The translations under genes were made by a program, and so were the position numbers. A DNA stretch of 64,000 bases from Methanobrevibacter millerae (GTDB lineage Archaea; Methanobacteriota; Methanobacteria; Methanobacteriales; Methanobacteriaceae): contig NZ_FMXB01000005.1 of the NCBI RefSeq assembly GCF_900103415.1, positions 85,319-149,318 of the forward strand, given 5' to 3'. Below, piece after piece: positions 45,536 to 55,759 of the stretch. How positions within the stretch are numbered: the first letter of the stretch is position 1; each line of letters opens with the position of its first letter. A model generated the notes under the pieces. That model was not told the DNA's origin, searched no databases, and was given only the letters and a program-made list of their open reading frames with translations.

Positions 45536-45737
45536 ATCGATGAAAATCATAAATCAATTCCAAATTTAATCATTTTTTCCTTTAATTCATTATAAACTGC
45601 ATTTCTTTGCTTTATTTTCATAGGATATTCTCTTTCAAATATTTTCTGCAATAATCAATGCCCTTATCAGAGTAATTTATGTATAATTTTATAAAATTAT
45701 ATTTCGAATTTTAATTATAAAACCTTGAGTTAAAAAA

Positions 45738-48700
45738 TTAATAATATATTAACTCTCCACCATCATTTATTATTTTATTCTTAAATTCATTTTTTTCTGA
45801 TGAAATCTTTAATATTGCCTTATTAATTATATATTGAAGTTCATGCAAATTAGATTTTTTAACAGCCATAATGGCATCTTTTCCATCATTAATTAATGCA
45901 CCACCATTAACTGATTGATTATCTTTAATATCCGCCATAAATAAATTTAAATTTCCTTTATTGTAAATAGCTGCTCCTTCATTAGAGCCATTATTTAAGA
46001 AGTCACATTTTATTAAAGATAAGGACACATTTGCATCCCCATCATATAAAGAATTGGAATAAATTGCACCGCCATGACCTTTATTTCCAAAAGCACTATT
46101 TGATTTGAATTGGGTATTTACAATAATCGCAGAACTACTTTTAGTCATATAAATTGCTCCACCTTTGAAAAGAGCATTATTATTTGTGAAAATACAATTT
46201 TTCATTGATTTCAACATTCCTCCATTAAATATGGCGCCGCCATCTCTTTTAACTTCATTTTCCTGGAAGGTGGAATCCTCAAGATTTAATAATCCCAAAT
46301 AATTATCAATAGCTCCACCAATATTTCCAGCATTATTATTTTTAAAAGTGGAAGAATAAACATTGACAAAGCCATACCAATTATAAATAGCCCCAGCATC
46401 TTCTAAAGCAGAATTATTTTCAAAATCACAATTATTAAGATTTAAATTACATCTTTTCATGTTTGAAACTGATCCACCATAATTAGCAATATTTTTAAAA
46501 AATGAGCAGTTATTTAAGTATGTTTTTGAATATGGATTATTACCAATTGCTCCACCGATATTTTCAGCCTCATTATTTTTAAAAGCACATTTTACTACAC
46601 ATATACATCCCTTTACATTAAATATGGCTCCACCATCCTGTTTAGCAGAGTTTTTTGAAAAATCACAATTATCCAAATTGATATTACCCAAATTGTTAAA
46701 AATAGCTCCTCCTTGCTTAACAGAACTATTGTTCAAAAATTCACAATCTGATAACTTACAACAGCTACCGCAATTTAATATTGCGCCGGCATTATCATTA
46801 GAAGAATTATTTTTGAACTTGCAATCAGTTAACTGAATTATTGAATCTGTACATATCGCACCACATTTTTCCGCATTATTTTTGTTAAAAACAGCATTAT
46901 ATATAGTTAAAGAAGAATTTTTATTGTAAATTCCGGCAGAATCATGTGATGAGTTTTCAATGAAATCACAATCATTAATTTTGATTAAAGAGTTTTCATT
47001 AAATATTACGCCACCGTAATTTTTAGCATGATTATCTTTAAATATACTGCATGTAATCTTTAATAATTCAGATTTATTTAAAATTACACCCGCAGATACT
47101 CTTGATTTATTTTTTAAAAATTTACATCTTTTTAATTCTATAGAAGAATTTGGCATGGCATATATCGCTCCTCCACCAATATTATTATCATCAAATTTAC
47201 CTTTAAAATATTTACCATTTTTTAACTGCAGGTTTTTAATTACAATACCCTTTGATGAGATTAAAAAAATTCTAGATAAGTTTTTAGCATCTATTGTATG
47301 ATAATTCCCATCAATGACAAGATTATCAATATCAATATCAATCCCGCCTTCATAAAAATCCTGTTCCGAACCATGTATTAAAATGTCGCAATCCAAATTT
47401 ATGACACTTGAACCCGAATGGATTAATTTATCCAAATAATCAAATCCATACCAATCTCTAGGAAGTTTTTCACCAATATAATTTAATGTTTGGCAGTTAT
47501 CACCAAATTCAATTTGATTTTCAAGATTTTCATCCTTATAAATCCACAATATATTATCATTAAAAATTATTTTTTGATTATAATCAACAAACTTAGATTT
47601 CTCAACCCTTAAACTGGCATTATGATTATAAATTATATAATCATTATATACATCAAAATTAGATGATTTTACTAAGCAAAAACCTTCTTTAAGATATAAT
47701 AAATTATTCCCAAAAAGATTTTGTGAAAATATACAATTTTCAATATCGAATTTACTATCCTCATTCCCATTATGATAAATAAAATGAGATTGTTTGTATG
47801 AAATATTATTTTTAAAATTGCAATCAATTAAATTAACATGATTATTATTAAAAATGATGCTTCCTTGAACAAATGCACCATTATTCTTAAAATCACATTT
47901 GAAAGCTTTAACAGAACCTAAATCACAATTATTTATAGCTCCCCCAAATTCCGCAATGTTTGACTTAAAGCAACATCCCTCCAAATCCAAATAATGAAAA
48001 TTGTTTATTGCACCACCACGACGATGAGAAATATTGCCTTCAAAAACAGAATTGATTAATGTTAATTCACCATAATTATTAACTGCACCACCCAAATCAT
48101 TTTTTGAGACATTGTTTTCAAAGGAACAATTGATTAACTTTATTTTCCCATTATTGTTAATAGCTCCCGCATTTTCTGAAATGTTATTCTCAAAAGAACA
48201 ATTTATAATATTTAAGGATTGAGCATAATTATTTATTGCGCCACCTTCTTTAGAATTAGCATTTTTGAAAATAATATTTTTAAATGTTACATTATTAGAT
48301 TTGACTTCAAATATACTATTTTTACCCATTGCATCAATTACATTCCCATTCCCATCAATAACTAAATCATCAACATCTATTATAATTGTTGAATTATTCT
48401 CTTCAAATTCCATATTAGAATCTAAAAAAATCTCTTTTTTTCCACTATGAACAAGATAATCAAGATATTTAAAAGAATTCACATTATCTGAAATAATATG
48501 TAAAAAACCACATTTAATATATTTCTTAAATGAATTTGCTTGAAAATTTTCAACATTAATCATGCCTTTATTAAAAATTTCATTATTTAAATCCGTATCT
48601 TTTAAAGTTAACTTTTCATCACGAATAAAATCTATGTTTTTTAATGTAATAATGGAATTTGAATTATTAAAAATAGATAATCCCCATTCTTTTGATGAAT

Positions 48701-49175
48701 TATTAGTAAAATTCGAATCCGAAATTTTCACCGAATTTCCATTAAATACCGCACCGCCATTGCCTTTTGAACAATTATCAATGAACTCACAGTTTTTAAT
48801 ATTCAAAAATCCTTTCCAATTACAAATAGCACCGCCATCCCCACCAAAAGAAATATTATTAATAAATTTACAGTTAATTATAGTTAGTTCTTTTTTATAA
48901 TTAGATATAGCCGCTCCACTCTCTTTTGAGTAAGCGTTTTTAAAGGTCATATTCTTTAATACAATATTATTTCCAGTAATATAAAAAATCCGTGTTTTAC
49001 CATTAGCATCAATAGCATAACCATTACCATCAATAACTAAATCATCAACATCTATTTTTATTACACTATCATCTAAAAAAATATCAGATTCTAATTTAAT
49101 TTCTTTAGAACCTGAATGAATTAAATCATTGAAATATTTAAATCCGTAAATAATATTTTGAGAACTTTCACCCAT
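45738..49175 (-). CDS. leaderless giant beta-helix protein in an operon with the STAND ATPase
   Basis: 1145 residues with three entry modules: about 12-75 (FKYFNDLIHSGSKEIKLESD), 235-300 (FKYLDYLVHSGKKEIFLDSN) and 550-625 (FDYLDKLIHSGSSVINLDCD, YEGGIDIDIDNLVIDGNYHT). Each is followed by coils of about 24 residues (GGAIFNxxGxxxxxxCxFKNNxA). No signal peptide; Cys occur but not as a fixed ladder. The gene is very AT-rich compared with the ATPase gene ahead of it, so the two may have different histories. It starts 21 bp after the STAND stop with an SD GGAGAGGT. I infer that it works with the ATPase, for instance as a sensor or a platform. Confidence 0.85.
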   Translation of the reverse strand: MGESSQNIIYGFKYFNDLIHSGSKEIKLESDIFLDDSVIKIDVDDLVIDGNGYAIDANGKTRIFYITGNNIVLKNMTFKNAYSKESGAAISNYKKELTIINCKFINNISFGGDGGAICNWKGFLNIKNCEFIDNCSKGNGGAVFNGNSVKISDSNFTNNSSKEWGLSIFNNSNSIITLKNIDFIRDEKLTLKDTDLNNEIFNKGMINVENFQANSFKKYIKCGFLHIISDNVNSFKYLDYLVHSGKKEIFLDSNMEFEENNSTIIIDVDDLVIDGNGNVIDAMGKNSIFEVKSNNVTFKNIIFKNANSKEGGAINNYAQSLNIINCSFENNISENAGAINNNGKIKLINCSFENNVSKNDLGGAVNNYGELTLINSVFEGNISHRRGGAINNFHYLDLEGCCFKSNIAEFGGAINNCDLGSVKAFKCDFKNNGAFVQGSIIFNNNHVNLIDCNFKNNISYKQSHFIYHNGNEDSKFDIENCIFSQNLFGNNLLYLKEGFCLVKSSNFDVYNDYIIYNHNASLRVEKSKFVDYNQKIIFNDNILWIYKDENLENQIEFGDNCQTLNYIGEKLPRDWYGFDYLDKLIHSGSSVINLDCDILIHGSEQDFYEGGIDIDIDNLVIDGNYHTIDAKNLSRIFLISSKGIVIKNLQLKNGKYFKGKFDDNNIGGGAIYAMPNSSIELKRCKFLKNKSRVSAGVILNKSELLKITCSIFKDNHAKNYGGVIFNENSLIKINDCDFIENSSHDSAGIYNKNSSLTIYNAVFNKNNAEKCGAICTDSIIQLTDCKFKNNSSNDNAGAILNCGSCCKLSDCEFLNNSSVKQGGAIFNNLGNINLDNCDFSKNSAKQDGGAIFNVKGCICVVKCAFKNNEAENIGGAIGNNPYSKTYLNNCSFFKNIANYGGSVSNMKRCNLNLNNCDFENNSALEDAGAIYNWYGFVNVYSSTFKNNNAGNIGGAIDNYLGLLNLEDSTFQENEVKRDGGAIFNGGMLKSMKNCIFTNNNALFKGGAIYMTKSSSAIIVNTQFKSNSAFGNKGHGGAIYSNSLYDGDANVSLSLIKCDFLNNGSNEGAAIYNKGNLNLFMADIKDNQSVNGGALINDGKDAIMAVKKSNLHELQYIINKAILKISSEKNEFKNKIINDGGELIYY

Positions 49176-49196
49176 GTAAAGAAATACCTCTCCAAT

Positions 49197-52100
49197 TTAA
49201 TAATTTTCAAAGTTAAAGAACCTTACATTACCTAAAGTATCTCCGACAACCAGTTTGCCATCCTTAAGGCTAATTGAAGTGGCGAAAATATCCAGATAAT
49301 AAGTATATTTGCATTCTTTACTGCCAATATCCCAGAATTTTATAGTATTGTCTTTACCTAAACTGATTAATTGAGTATCATCAACATAAAAGTTGGTTAC
49401 AGCCTTATCATGAGCATCTAGATGTTCATGACTGCCCAAATCCAAATCCAGAATTTCAATGGATCCGTTTTCATAACCTGCAATTACCTTACCCTCTGAG
49501 ACTTTAATCTTGGTAACCTGAGAGGAAATTTCACTGAAAGTTTCACCGCTCGGATATCTTACAATGCTTCCATCCTCAAATCCAACATATGCATCATCGG
49601 AATCAAATTTGGTGGCCAATGTTGTTGCAGTCTTATCAAATTTGGTTTCGCTGCCTCCCAGAGATAACTTATCTTCTTCGATGAATACAATTCCTGAATT
49701 ATTTTGTGCAATGTCAATGATTTCTTTGGAATTGGTGGTTTCTTCACTCTCCAATTCGATAGACTCCGCATCATTAGCCCCCCACATGCCATCACTGACA
49801 GTGCAGGTGGCTATCTTATAAGTTTTTCTGCCGTCTTTTTCGGCCTTAACACCAGCCAAGACCAATTTGGAATCTTCACGATTAAATGAAATTGAATTGC
49901 ATCTGAAATCGTTTGTATACTTGTTTTTAAATTCTTCATTATCGAAATCCCATGTGAAGATTTCACCGTTATCTGATGCGGTAATCATACGGTTGTCATC
50001 GATTTTGACAGACAATACGGATTCACTGTGTTTAGTTTCCTCATTTGCCTCTACTTTTTTATTTAAATCTATAACGTTAATGTCATTGTTTTCATTTCCA
50101 ACAATAACCCACCTGTCGGTTCCATCAGTGTAATAATCAATGGCTGTAGGTGATTTAATACCTGTTTGAATATCGATTAACCTATCAAATGTAGGGCTTC
50201 TTGGCTGTGGAATGTCCCACACCCTCATTACGCCCATATCTGAGATGGTTATAATTTCATTTTCATCTTCCAATGTAATTGCCTGAGTGAATTTATCGTT
50301 CGGGCTACAAACATGCTCTTCAGCAATACTTTCTCCACCGCCTGAGTTTTTAAGAGTGTTCCAGAATTTCATTTGTCCGTTTTCTGAAATCAAGGTTAAA
50401 AATCTCTTGTTCAGTCCCATGAATCTTATTTCTTCTGATGAATCCAATTTTGTACCTGACTCTTCCTCCTCATTTTGCTGATGCTGTTTGTTATATGCCT
50501 TTCTCATTTCATATACGTCCCATCCATCAACTTCCCTTTCATCACATACAAGAATGGCTTCGTTTCTTCTTGGAACCAGAATTTGATTGTAGTTTTTAGC
50601 TTCAATATCTTCCTTTTTCAGCTCGTTAGTATCCAAATCAATTGAAAATACCCCATTGTGTGAAGATGCATAAATCTTGTTGTAGGTCTTTGACAGGTAG
50701 ATGTCAGTGATTTCCGCATCGATTTTAGGATATTCCTTAGTAATGATCTTATTGTTATAATCCAATTCCTTAATTTCACCGTTTGAATAGGCCACAAGCA
50801 TTGTGTATCCGTCATCATTCAAGATGATTTTAATGATTCTCGGATCATCTTCCCTGAAGGTATCCAAATCATTTAGATTTACATCAAAAATGTTCAATAC
50901 TCCATCTTCATTGGCCAACATAAGCTTTTTATCTTCGGAAATTGAAATGAAACTAGAAGATTCCTTACCTTCAGGTTTAATTCTTTTAATGATTGAACTT
51001 TTAGGAGAATATAATGCAGCATTATTGGATTTAAGCCAATCATCATCTGTTTTTGAGTCCAATTCAGCTAGCAAACCTTTGATGATATCATCATCAATAT
51101 CGCACATTCTACCCCATAATTGGGCAGATAGCTGGTCCTTGTTGTTATCCAAAACCGGAGCGGACAATTCAAGCGCCCTTCCAATCAATACTATCGGATG
51201 GTCTTCCTGAGAGGTAATGAATTTATGTTCATCATCAAACTGATAATCTGAGATTAAATTATATACATCAGATAAATTCATTTTATTTTTTATAAATGCA
51301 AATGAACTTAAAACCTTAGATAACTCATCAGTATTTTTAGATTCATCTAAATGATATGGAAGTTCATTCAAAGGCCTTAATTTTTCATTTTCATTTTCAC
51401 CTTCAACATCGAATGAATAATCCTCACCAGGATCTGCCTTGGCCATAAAGTAACTTGCCAATGATGCATTTCTGTCAATTTTCTTATCAGCATATCTTTC
51501 CTGAGCTGCCAATTTGAAACTTTCGTAGAAAAAGTCGTGACGACCTTCTTTTCTTGCCATGAACGGGCGTACCTGCCTTAGATTTAATCTTACCACATCT
51601 TGAATCTCTTTTTTACCAATATCAGTTTGAGTTTCAATGATGGATACTATTTCGTCTTCAGACAAACCTACACGTGCATTTGCCAAAAGTGAAAATATTA
51701 ACGGGACAATATTCTCTCCTTTTTGTTCGTCTTCTTCCAATCTTTCCAGAACGTGGTCGAATGCGGATTTCGGTGAGTCACCAAACATTGTGATTTTATC
51801 CTTCAATTGGTCGAATGAACCAAATACCCTTAGTTCCGCAAGCAGAATCTTTAAAAACAGAGGGTTTTTGGATGCAGGAAAATCACATATTGTATCGATT
51901 TCAGCATCATCCAATGCTTTCAAGTAGTTTTTAAGATATTCCTTAATCAAATCACGTTTTCCATCATCATCCAATTCCTTTATCTCGAAATGGCAAATGT
52001 TATTTCTTGCTTTAATTTTGTCTAAATTATCATTATATTTTTCATCATTTTTATCTTCCTTAATGGAAATGATGATTTTTAAATTTTCCGGAAGGTGACC

Positions 52101-53381
52101 TAACCATTTGAGCATGTCCATTCCATTCGGCATCTGATTTACAGCATCAATTATGATTAGGGATTTGCCTTTGCTTGCTATTGTATTTAAAATCTCAGGA
52201 ATTTTTCTTTTCAATTCATCAAGATTGTTTGGATAAAATTCTTCATCTTCACTAATTCCTGCTTCATCGATTATTGATTTCCAAAGTGAATATGTTTGTG
52301 AACTTAAATCGGAAGCTCCACAAAATCTTTTATACAGTTTTATGCCATTGTCCTTTTCTTCAAAGTCCGTTGCGAATTTTGCAAGAAGCATTGTCTTACC
52401 GTAACCAGCCTCGGCACTTACAAGACATATTTTATTTTCATGCGAATTTTCAACATAATCCTCCAGGTAGCCGGTGTAATTGGGACGTGGGATAAATCCT
52501 TCACTGTTCAAGTAACAAAATATTTCCTGTTGATCTAAATCCTTTTGAAGTGGAGTCTGATCTTCAACAGGCATATTTTCTGGAAACTCAGCTTCCAACT
52601 GTTTTTTTAGCTGTTCCAGCAAGACTTCCTTAAGTGATTTGTCACCGCATTTGAAATCAGTCAATCTGCCTCTGCCCTCATTATTTTCATAGTGGGATAA
52701 TTCAGGAAGCTCCAAATCACTATCCCAAGTACCTTCATAGTCGGTTACATCAACATAAATTTTTTCTTCATCGTTACGACTTTCATTTTCTTTAGATTCA
52801 TTGGATTGCTTATCACGAATTCTTTGTTTGATTTCAGCTAATTTTTCATCTGCATGTTCAATATTCTTTTCATTGTCATTGGTATAAATCAATCTTTGAG
52901 CAGGAGAGAGATTATCCACATAACTTGGATTTCTAAAGAAGAACAATGAATGTCTGGTTGGAGGACAAAGCTTATCCTCTTCATTCAGTACTCTATAAAG
53001 TGGAGAAAGCAATGAATGTTCAATTTCCATTTCCGTTACTGACCTGTCCGGATCAAGCTCTTTTATTGTTGGATATTGGTCTTTAGTTTCTTTATTAATA
53101 TCCTTTTCAAAATCAGGAACCCAACCTCTACGCTGACCTAAAAAACATAAAAAGAATGGGCGGCTCTTATCGATGTGACGAAGACAGGTACCTACAGTTG
53201 CGTTGTTCTCAGAATCCTCTTCTTTTACACCCCATCTTAAATCGACGTCAGATAAACGTATTTTACGCTCTTCACACCATTCAGTCAATTCAGGAAATAC
53301 CTCTTTAATGAGATAATCCCTTTCGGCATGCATATCATTAAATGTACTGCTTATGAATATTGTTGCTTTTTTCCATTCCAT
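49197..53381 (-). CDS. DUF4062 - STAND NTPase - WD40 protein (NPHP3/TEP1-like architecture)
   Basis: 1394 residues from ATG 53381 (MEWKKATIFISSTFNDMHAE); a TTG five codons earlier is less likely. Residues 5-130 are DUF4062 (IFISSTFNDMHAERDYLIKE, DVDLRWGV, CLRHIDKSRPFFLCFLGQR). A NACHT/STAND NTPase follows: Walker A SAEAGYGKTMLLAKF near 320 and Walker B SLIIIDAVNQM near 410, with winged-helix and helical parts to about 700. From about 830 to the end are WD40-like blades (SVLSVKIDDNRMITASDNGE, GKDNTIKFWDIGSK). This order is seen in animal NPHP3, NWD1 and TEP1 and in bacterial STAND proteins. STAND NTPases act as switches that oligomerise on sensing a signal; many prokaryotic ones are antiviral. 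No separate effector domain is seen. First gene of an operon with the 1145-residue beta-helix protein. Confidence 0.9.
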   Translation of the reverse strand: MEWKKATIFISSTFNDMHAERDYLIKEVFPELTEWCEERKIRLSDVDLRWGVKEEDSENNATVGTCLRHIDKSRPFFLCFLGQRRGWVPDFEKDINKETKDQYPTIKELDPDRSVTEMEIEHSLLSPLYRVLNEEDKLCPPTRHSLFFFRNPSYVDNLSPAQRLIYTNDNEKNIEHADEKLAEIKQRIRDKQSNESKENESRNDEEKIYVDVTDYEGTWDSDLELPELSHYENNEGRGRLTDFKCGDKSLKEVLLEQLKKQLEAEFPENMPVEDQTPLQKDLDQQEIFCYLNSEGFIPRPNYTGYLEDYVENSHENKICLVSAEAGYGKTMLLAKFATDFEEKDNGIKLYKRFCGASDLSSQTYSLWKSIIDEAGISEDEEFYPNNLDELKRKIPEILNTIASKGKSLIIIDAVNQMPNGMDMLKWLGHLPENLKIIISIKEDKNDEKYNDNLDKIKARNNICHFEIKELDDDGKRDLIKEYLKNYLKALDDAEIDTICDFPASKNPLFLKILLAELRVFGSFDQLKDKITMFGDSPKSAFDHVLERLEEDEQKGENIVPLIFSLLANARVGLSEDEIVSIIETQTDIGKKEIQDVVRLNLRQVRPFMARKEGRHDFFYESFKLAAQERYADKKIDRNASLASYFMAKADPGEDYSFDVEGENENEKLRPLNELPYHLDESKNTDELSKVLSSFAFIKNKMNLSDVYNLISDYQFDDEHKFITSQEDHPIVLIGRALELSAPVLDNNKDQLSAQLWGRMCDIDDDIIKGLLAELDSKTDDDWLKSNNAALYSPKSSIIKRIKPEGKESSSFISISEDKKLMLANEDGVLNIFDVNLNDLDTFREDDPRIIKIILNDDGYTMLVAYSNGEIKELDYNNKIITKEYPKIDAEITDIYLSKTYNKIYASSHNGVFSIDLDTNELKKEDIEAKNYNQILVPRRNEAILVCDEREVDGWDVYEMRKAYNKQHQQNEEEESGTKLDSSEEIRFMGLNKRFLTLISENGQMKFWNTLKNSGGGESIAEEHVCSPNDKFTQAITLEDENEIITISDMGVMRVWDIPQPRSPTFDRLIDIQTGIKSPTAIDYYTDGTDRWVIVGNENNDINVIDLNKKVEANEETKHSESVLSVKIDDNRMITASDNGEIFTWDFDNEEFKNKYTNDFRCNSISFNREDSKLVLAGVKAEKDGRKTYKIATCTVSDGMWGANDAESIELESEETTNSKEIIDIAQNNSGIVFIEEDKLSLGGSETKFDKTATTLATKFDSDDAYVGFEDGSIVRYPSGETFSEISSQVTKIKVSEGKVIAGYENGSIEILDLDLGSHEHLDAHDKAVTNFYVDDTQLISLGKDNTIKFWDIGSKECKYTYYLDIFATSISLKDGKLVVGDTLGNVRFFNFENY

Positions 53382-53544
53382 ACATATCCCACTCAAATTA
53401 ATGAATAATATTTATATGTAATATATCTATTGAAAACATTATTAATAAAATTTATTTAAATTACTAAACAAAATATCCTATAAGTGATAACATGCCATCA
53501 AGGTGAAAAACTACATTGAAAATTAAAGAAAAAAGCGAAGACAC

Positions 53545-53916
53545 CTAAATTTCTGCAAAGAATACATTGTCGACGATAGATTTGATTTCAATACTATGAT
53601 TCCCTAACTGAAAATGAAGAAGAATCGTCTTTGAAAATACAATTTTTGGATTCATATTTTTTGATTTGATTAAGCATATTGCTCCACCACCATATTTCTC
53701 TCGTCCAGCAAAATATATCGTGCTTTTGCCCGAGCAGTTAGTGTGTCCATTCCCGCCAATAACCAACTCGTTAACATTGTGTTTAATTCCTTCCGGATAT
53801 TGTGATTCCTCATCAGAATCTAAAACAATGGCTGAGCATAGAACAACATTGGTTATTTCGTTGCCGATTAACTCATCAATATATCAGAAGTTTCTAGATT
53901 CACCTAATTTAGCCAT
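53545..53916 (-). pseudogene. beta-helix gene remnant with one early stop
   Basis: From ATG 53916 the frame reads MAKLGESRNF, a TGA at 53884-53886, then YIDELIGNEITNVVLCSAIV, NELVIGGNGHTNCSGKSTIY and KYGGGAICLIKSKNMNPKIV to a stop at 53545. Only the entry module and part of a coil remain, and the 3' part is missing. Its start overlaps the end of the DUF285 gene by 13 bases. A near-identical short piece lies at 29813. Confidence 0.6.
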
Positions 53917-55553
53917 TCATCAATTAACTGTTCCAACTCCTTAAGCGATGGCTCCAAATCCTCATTAGACCAGCTCTGCCAGGATGATAAATCATCAATA
54001 ATATTCCTATAGATTACAATTGCAAGATCATACTTGTTCATCGTGTCAAAAGAGTGTTTTTCTCCACCATAAAAATTAAAATAGCACTGCTCATTATCTG
54101 CACGCACTTCAAATTCCCATCCTTCACCATTAAAGTCAACATGGAAGTCTTCATCGTTTTTTATTGCATTAATGATTGATGTCAGACAGTCATAGGGAAC
54201 ATCAGTAATGTATGATGCCCTGCTGTAAATATCTCCCAGTTTAACCAGACACCATCCCGCACCATAGATATCCAGAAACTTGAATTTCAAATCAATATAA
54301 TTTAATGGCTTGTTTTTATCTTTTATTTCCTTTTTAAGAGGATTTTCCTTGACATCGGGACAGTCATTAAAAATGCCTCCGGAGGTTATGCTGTTTGGAA
54401 TGTTCCATGATTTTAAAGCAGATACGTCCCTTAATGAAGTGCATCCATCGAACATGCGCTCTACTGTGGTGATGCTTTCCAAATTCCAGTTTTCCAATCC
54501 GTCAAGAGTTTCCAAAGCAGAACAGTCCTCAAACATGCTTCTCATTATTTTGACTTTTGAAACATTCCAATTACTTAATGCATTTAAATCTTTTATTGAC
54601 TTACAATTTACGAACATGTAAACCATGTCTTCAACATTTGAGACATTCCAACCCTCCAATGGAGAAATATCCTCCAGATTCTCACATTTCCAAAACATTC
54701 TGCCAAATCCTGAAGCACCGGAAGTATCCCAATTTCTCAAAGCCGAAACATCACCTAATGAAGGACATCCCCAAAATAGACTACCAAAGTCGCCTACATT
54801 AGAAACATCCCATGATTCTAGGCCAGTTAAATCTTTAAGTGCTCTACATCCCGTAAACATGCTGCACATATTGGTAACTTTCGAAACATCCCAATCCTTC
54901 AAAGCGGAAATATCCCTTAAAGATTTACAGTCTGCAAACATGCTCCACATGTTGGTAACATTCGATACATCCCAATCCTTTAATGCATCCACATTTGAAA
55001 GGGAATCACACTCATTAAACAATCCTGTCATGTCCCTGACATTGGAGACGTCTAGATTTTTTAAACCCTCACAGGCAACTAATGCTGAGCACTCACCGAA
55101 CATGTTCTCCAAACTATTTAAATTAGAAGTGTCCCATGTTTCGCATCCGATTACATCAACCAATCTCTTACATCCCAAAAACATCGAATAAGTGGATTTT
55201 ATCTTATTAGATACATTTTGTGCTATAATTAAACGTAAACTACCCAAATCCTTATATTTCTCATATAATGAGGTTTCTTTGGATAAATCTTCACTTACAT
55301 AAACAATTTTTCCCTTATTTTTTACATCATCCCAGCTGGTCAGGTTTGTTCCATCTTCAAGGATAATCAATACATCATAGGAACCTAAATCAAAAATGCT
55401 TTTTGTAGTTTTATTTAATTTTTCAAATTCTTCCAAATGTTTTTTAGTGTTTGGAAAATACTCCCTTTCAAAATCGGAATTTTGTGTTTTTCGCAATTTG
55501 TTATTTTCTTTGTTTTGTGCTTTTTTATTTTTTAAAAAATCCAAAAAAGTCAT
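53904..55553 (-). CDS. DUF285 repeat protein with an immunity-protein-like C-terminal domain
   Basis: 549 residues from ATG 55553 (MTFLDFLKNKKAQNKENNKL), preceded by GGAGGAACATA. After a basic start comes the module shared with 37738 and 42205 (FEKLNKTTKSIFDLGSYDVL, IILEDGTNLTSWDDV, IVYVSEDLS), then about ten DUF285 units (DWDVSNVTNMWSMFADCKSL and variants, about 120-395). The last 120 residues form a different domain (GAGWCLVKLGDIYSRASYIT, FNGEGWEFEVRADNEQCYFN) that reminds me of immunity or SUKH-type proteins. No export signal. Transcribed alone; a terminator-like hairpin lies just upstream. Confidence 0.75.
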   Translation of the reverse strand: MTFLDFLKNKKAQNKENNKLRKTQNSDFEREYFPNTKKHLEEFEKLNKTTKSIFDLGSYDVLIILEDGTNLTSWDDVKNKGKIVYVSEDLSKETSLYEKYKDLGSLRLIIAQNVSNKIKSTYSMFLGCKRLVDVIGCETWDTSNLNSLENMFGECSALVACEGLKNLDVSNVRDMTGLFNECDSLSNVDALKDWDVSNVTNMWSMFADCKSLRDISALKDWDVSKVTNMCSMFTGCRALKDLTGLESWDVSNVGDFGSLFWGCPSLGDVSALRNWDTSGASGFGRMFWKCENLEDISPLEGWNVSNVEDMVYMFVNCKSIKDLNALSNWNVSKVKIMRSMFEDCSALETLDGLENWNLESITTVERMFDGCTSLRDVSALKSWNIPNSITSGGIFNDCPDVKENPLKKEIKDKNKPLNYIDLKFKFLDIYGAGWCLVKLGDIYSRASYITDVPYDCLTSIINAIKNDEDFHVDFNGEGWEFEVRADNEQCYFNFYGGEKHSFDTMNKYDLAIVIYRNIIDDLSSWQSWSNEDLEPSLKELEQLIDEWLN

Positions 55554-55648
55554 TATGTTCCTCCAAATCATTAAATCTATCGGAAGTTCATCTTGTTTAA
55601 TCTTTTATAAATAATAGTATTTGATGTTTTATAAAAAAAAGTTTTTAA

Positions 55649-55676
55649 AGAGGATAATAGTTATCCTCTTTTTTCT
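55649..55676. terminator. bidirectional hairpin terminator
   Basis: AAAGAGGATAA/TTATCCTCTTT hairpin bordered by T-runs on both strands, between the L40e gene and the DUF285 gene. It would stop transcription of the L40e unit. Confidence 0.6.
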
Positions 55677-55699
55677 TTAGTTTTGAATTTTAAATCTTC

Positions 55700-55730
55700 G
55701 CAACCCGGTTTTTTAGTATCAACGGGTTGC
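55700..55730. terminator. GC-rich hairpin downstream of the L40e gene
   Basis: GCAACCCG and CGGGTTGC pair around a 15-base AT-rich loop, unusual in this AT-rich DNA. It follows the L40e stop by 30 bp and may protect the 3' end or assist termination. Confidence 0.5.
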
Positions 55731-55759
55731 GGGCATTTTATTTCAAACAGATTTTAATA

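Noticed and set aside
54310-55191. Plus-strand frames up to 188 codons opposite the DUF285 gene
   Set aside because: Mirror images of the 24-residue DUF285 units; no SD and codon use unlike real genes.
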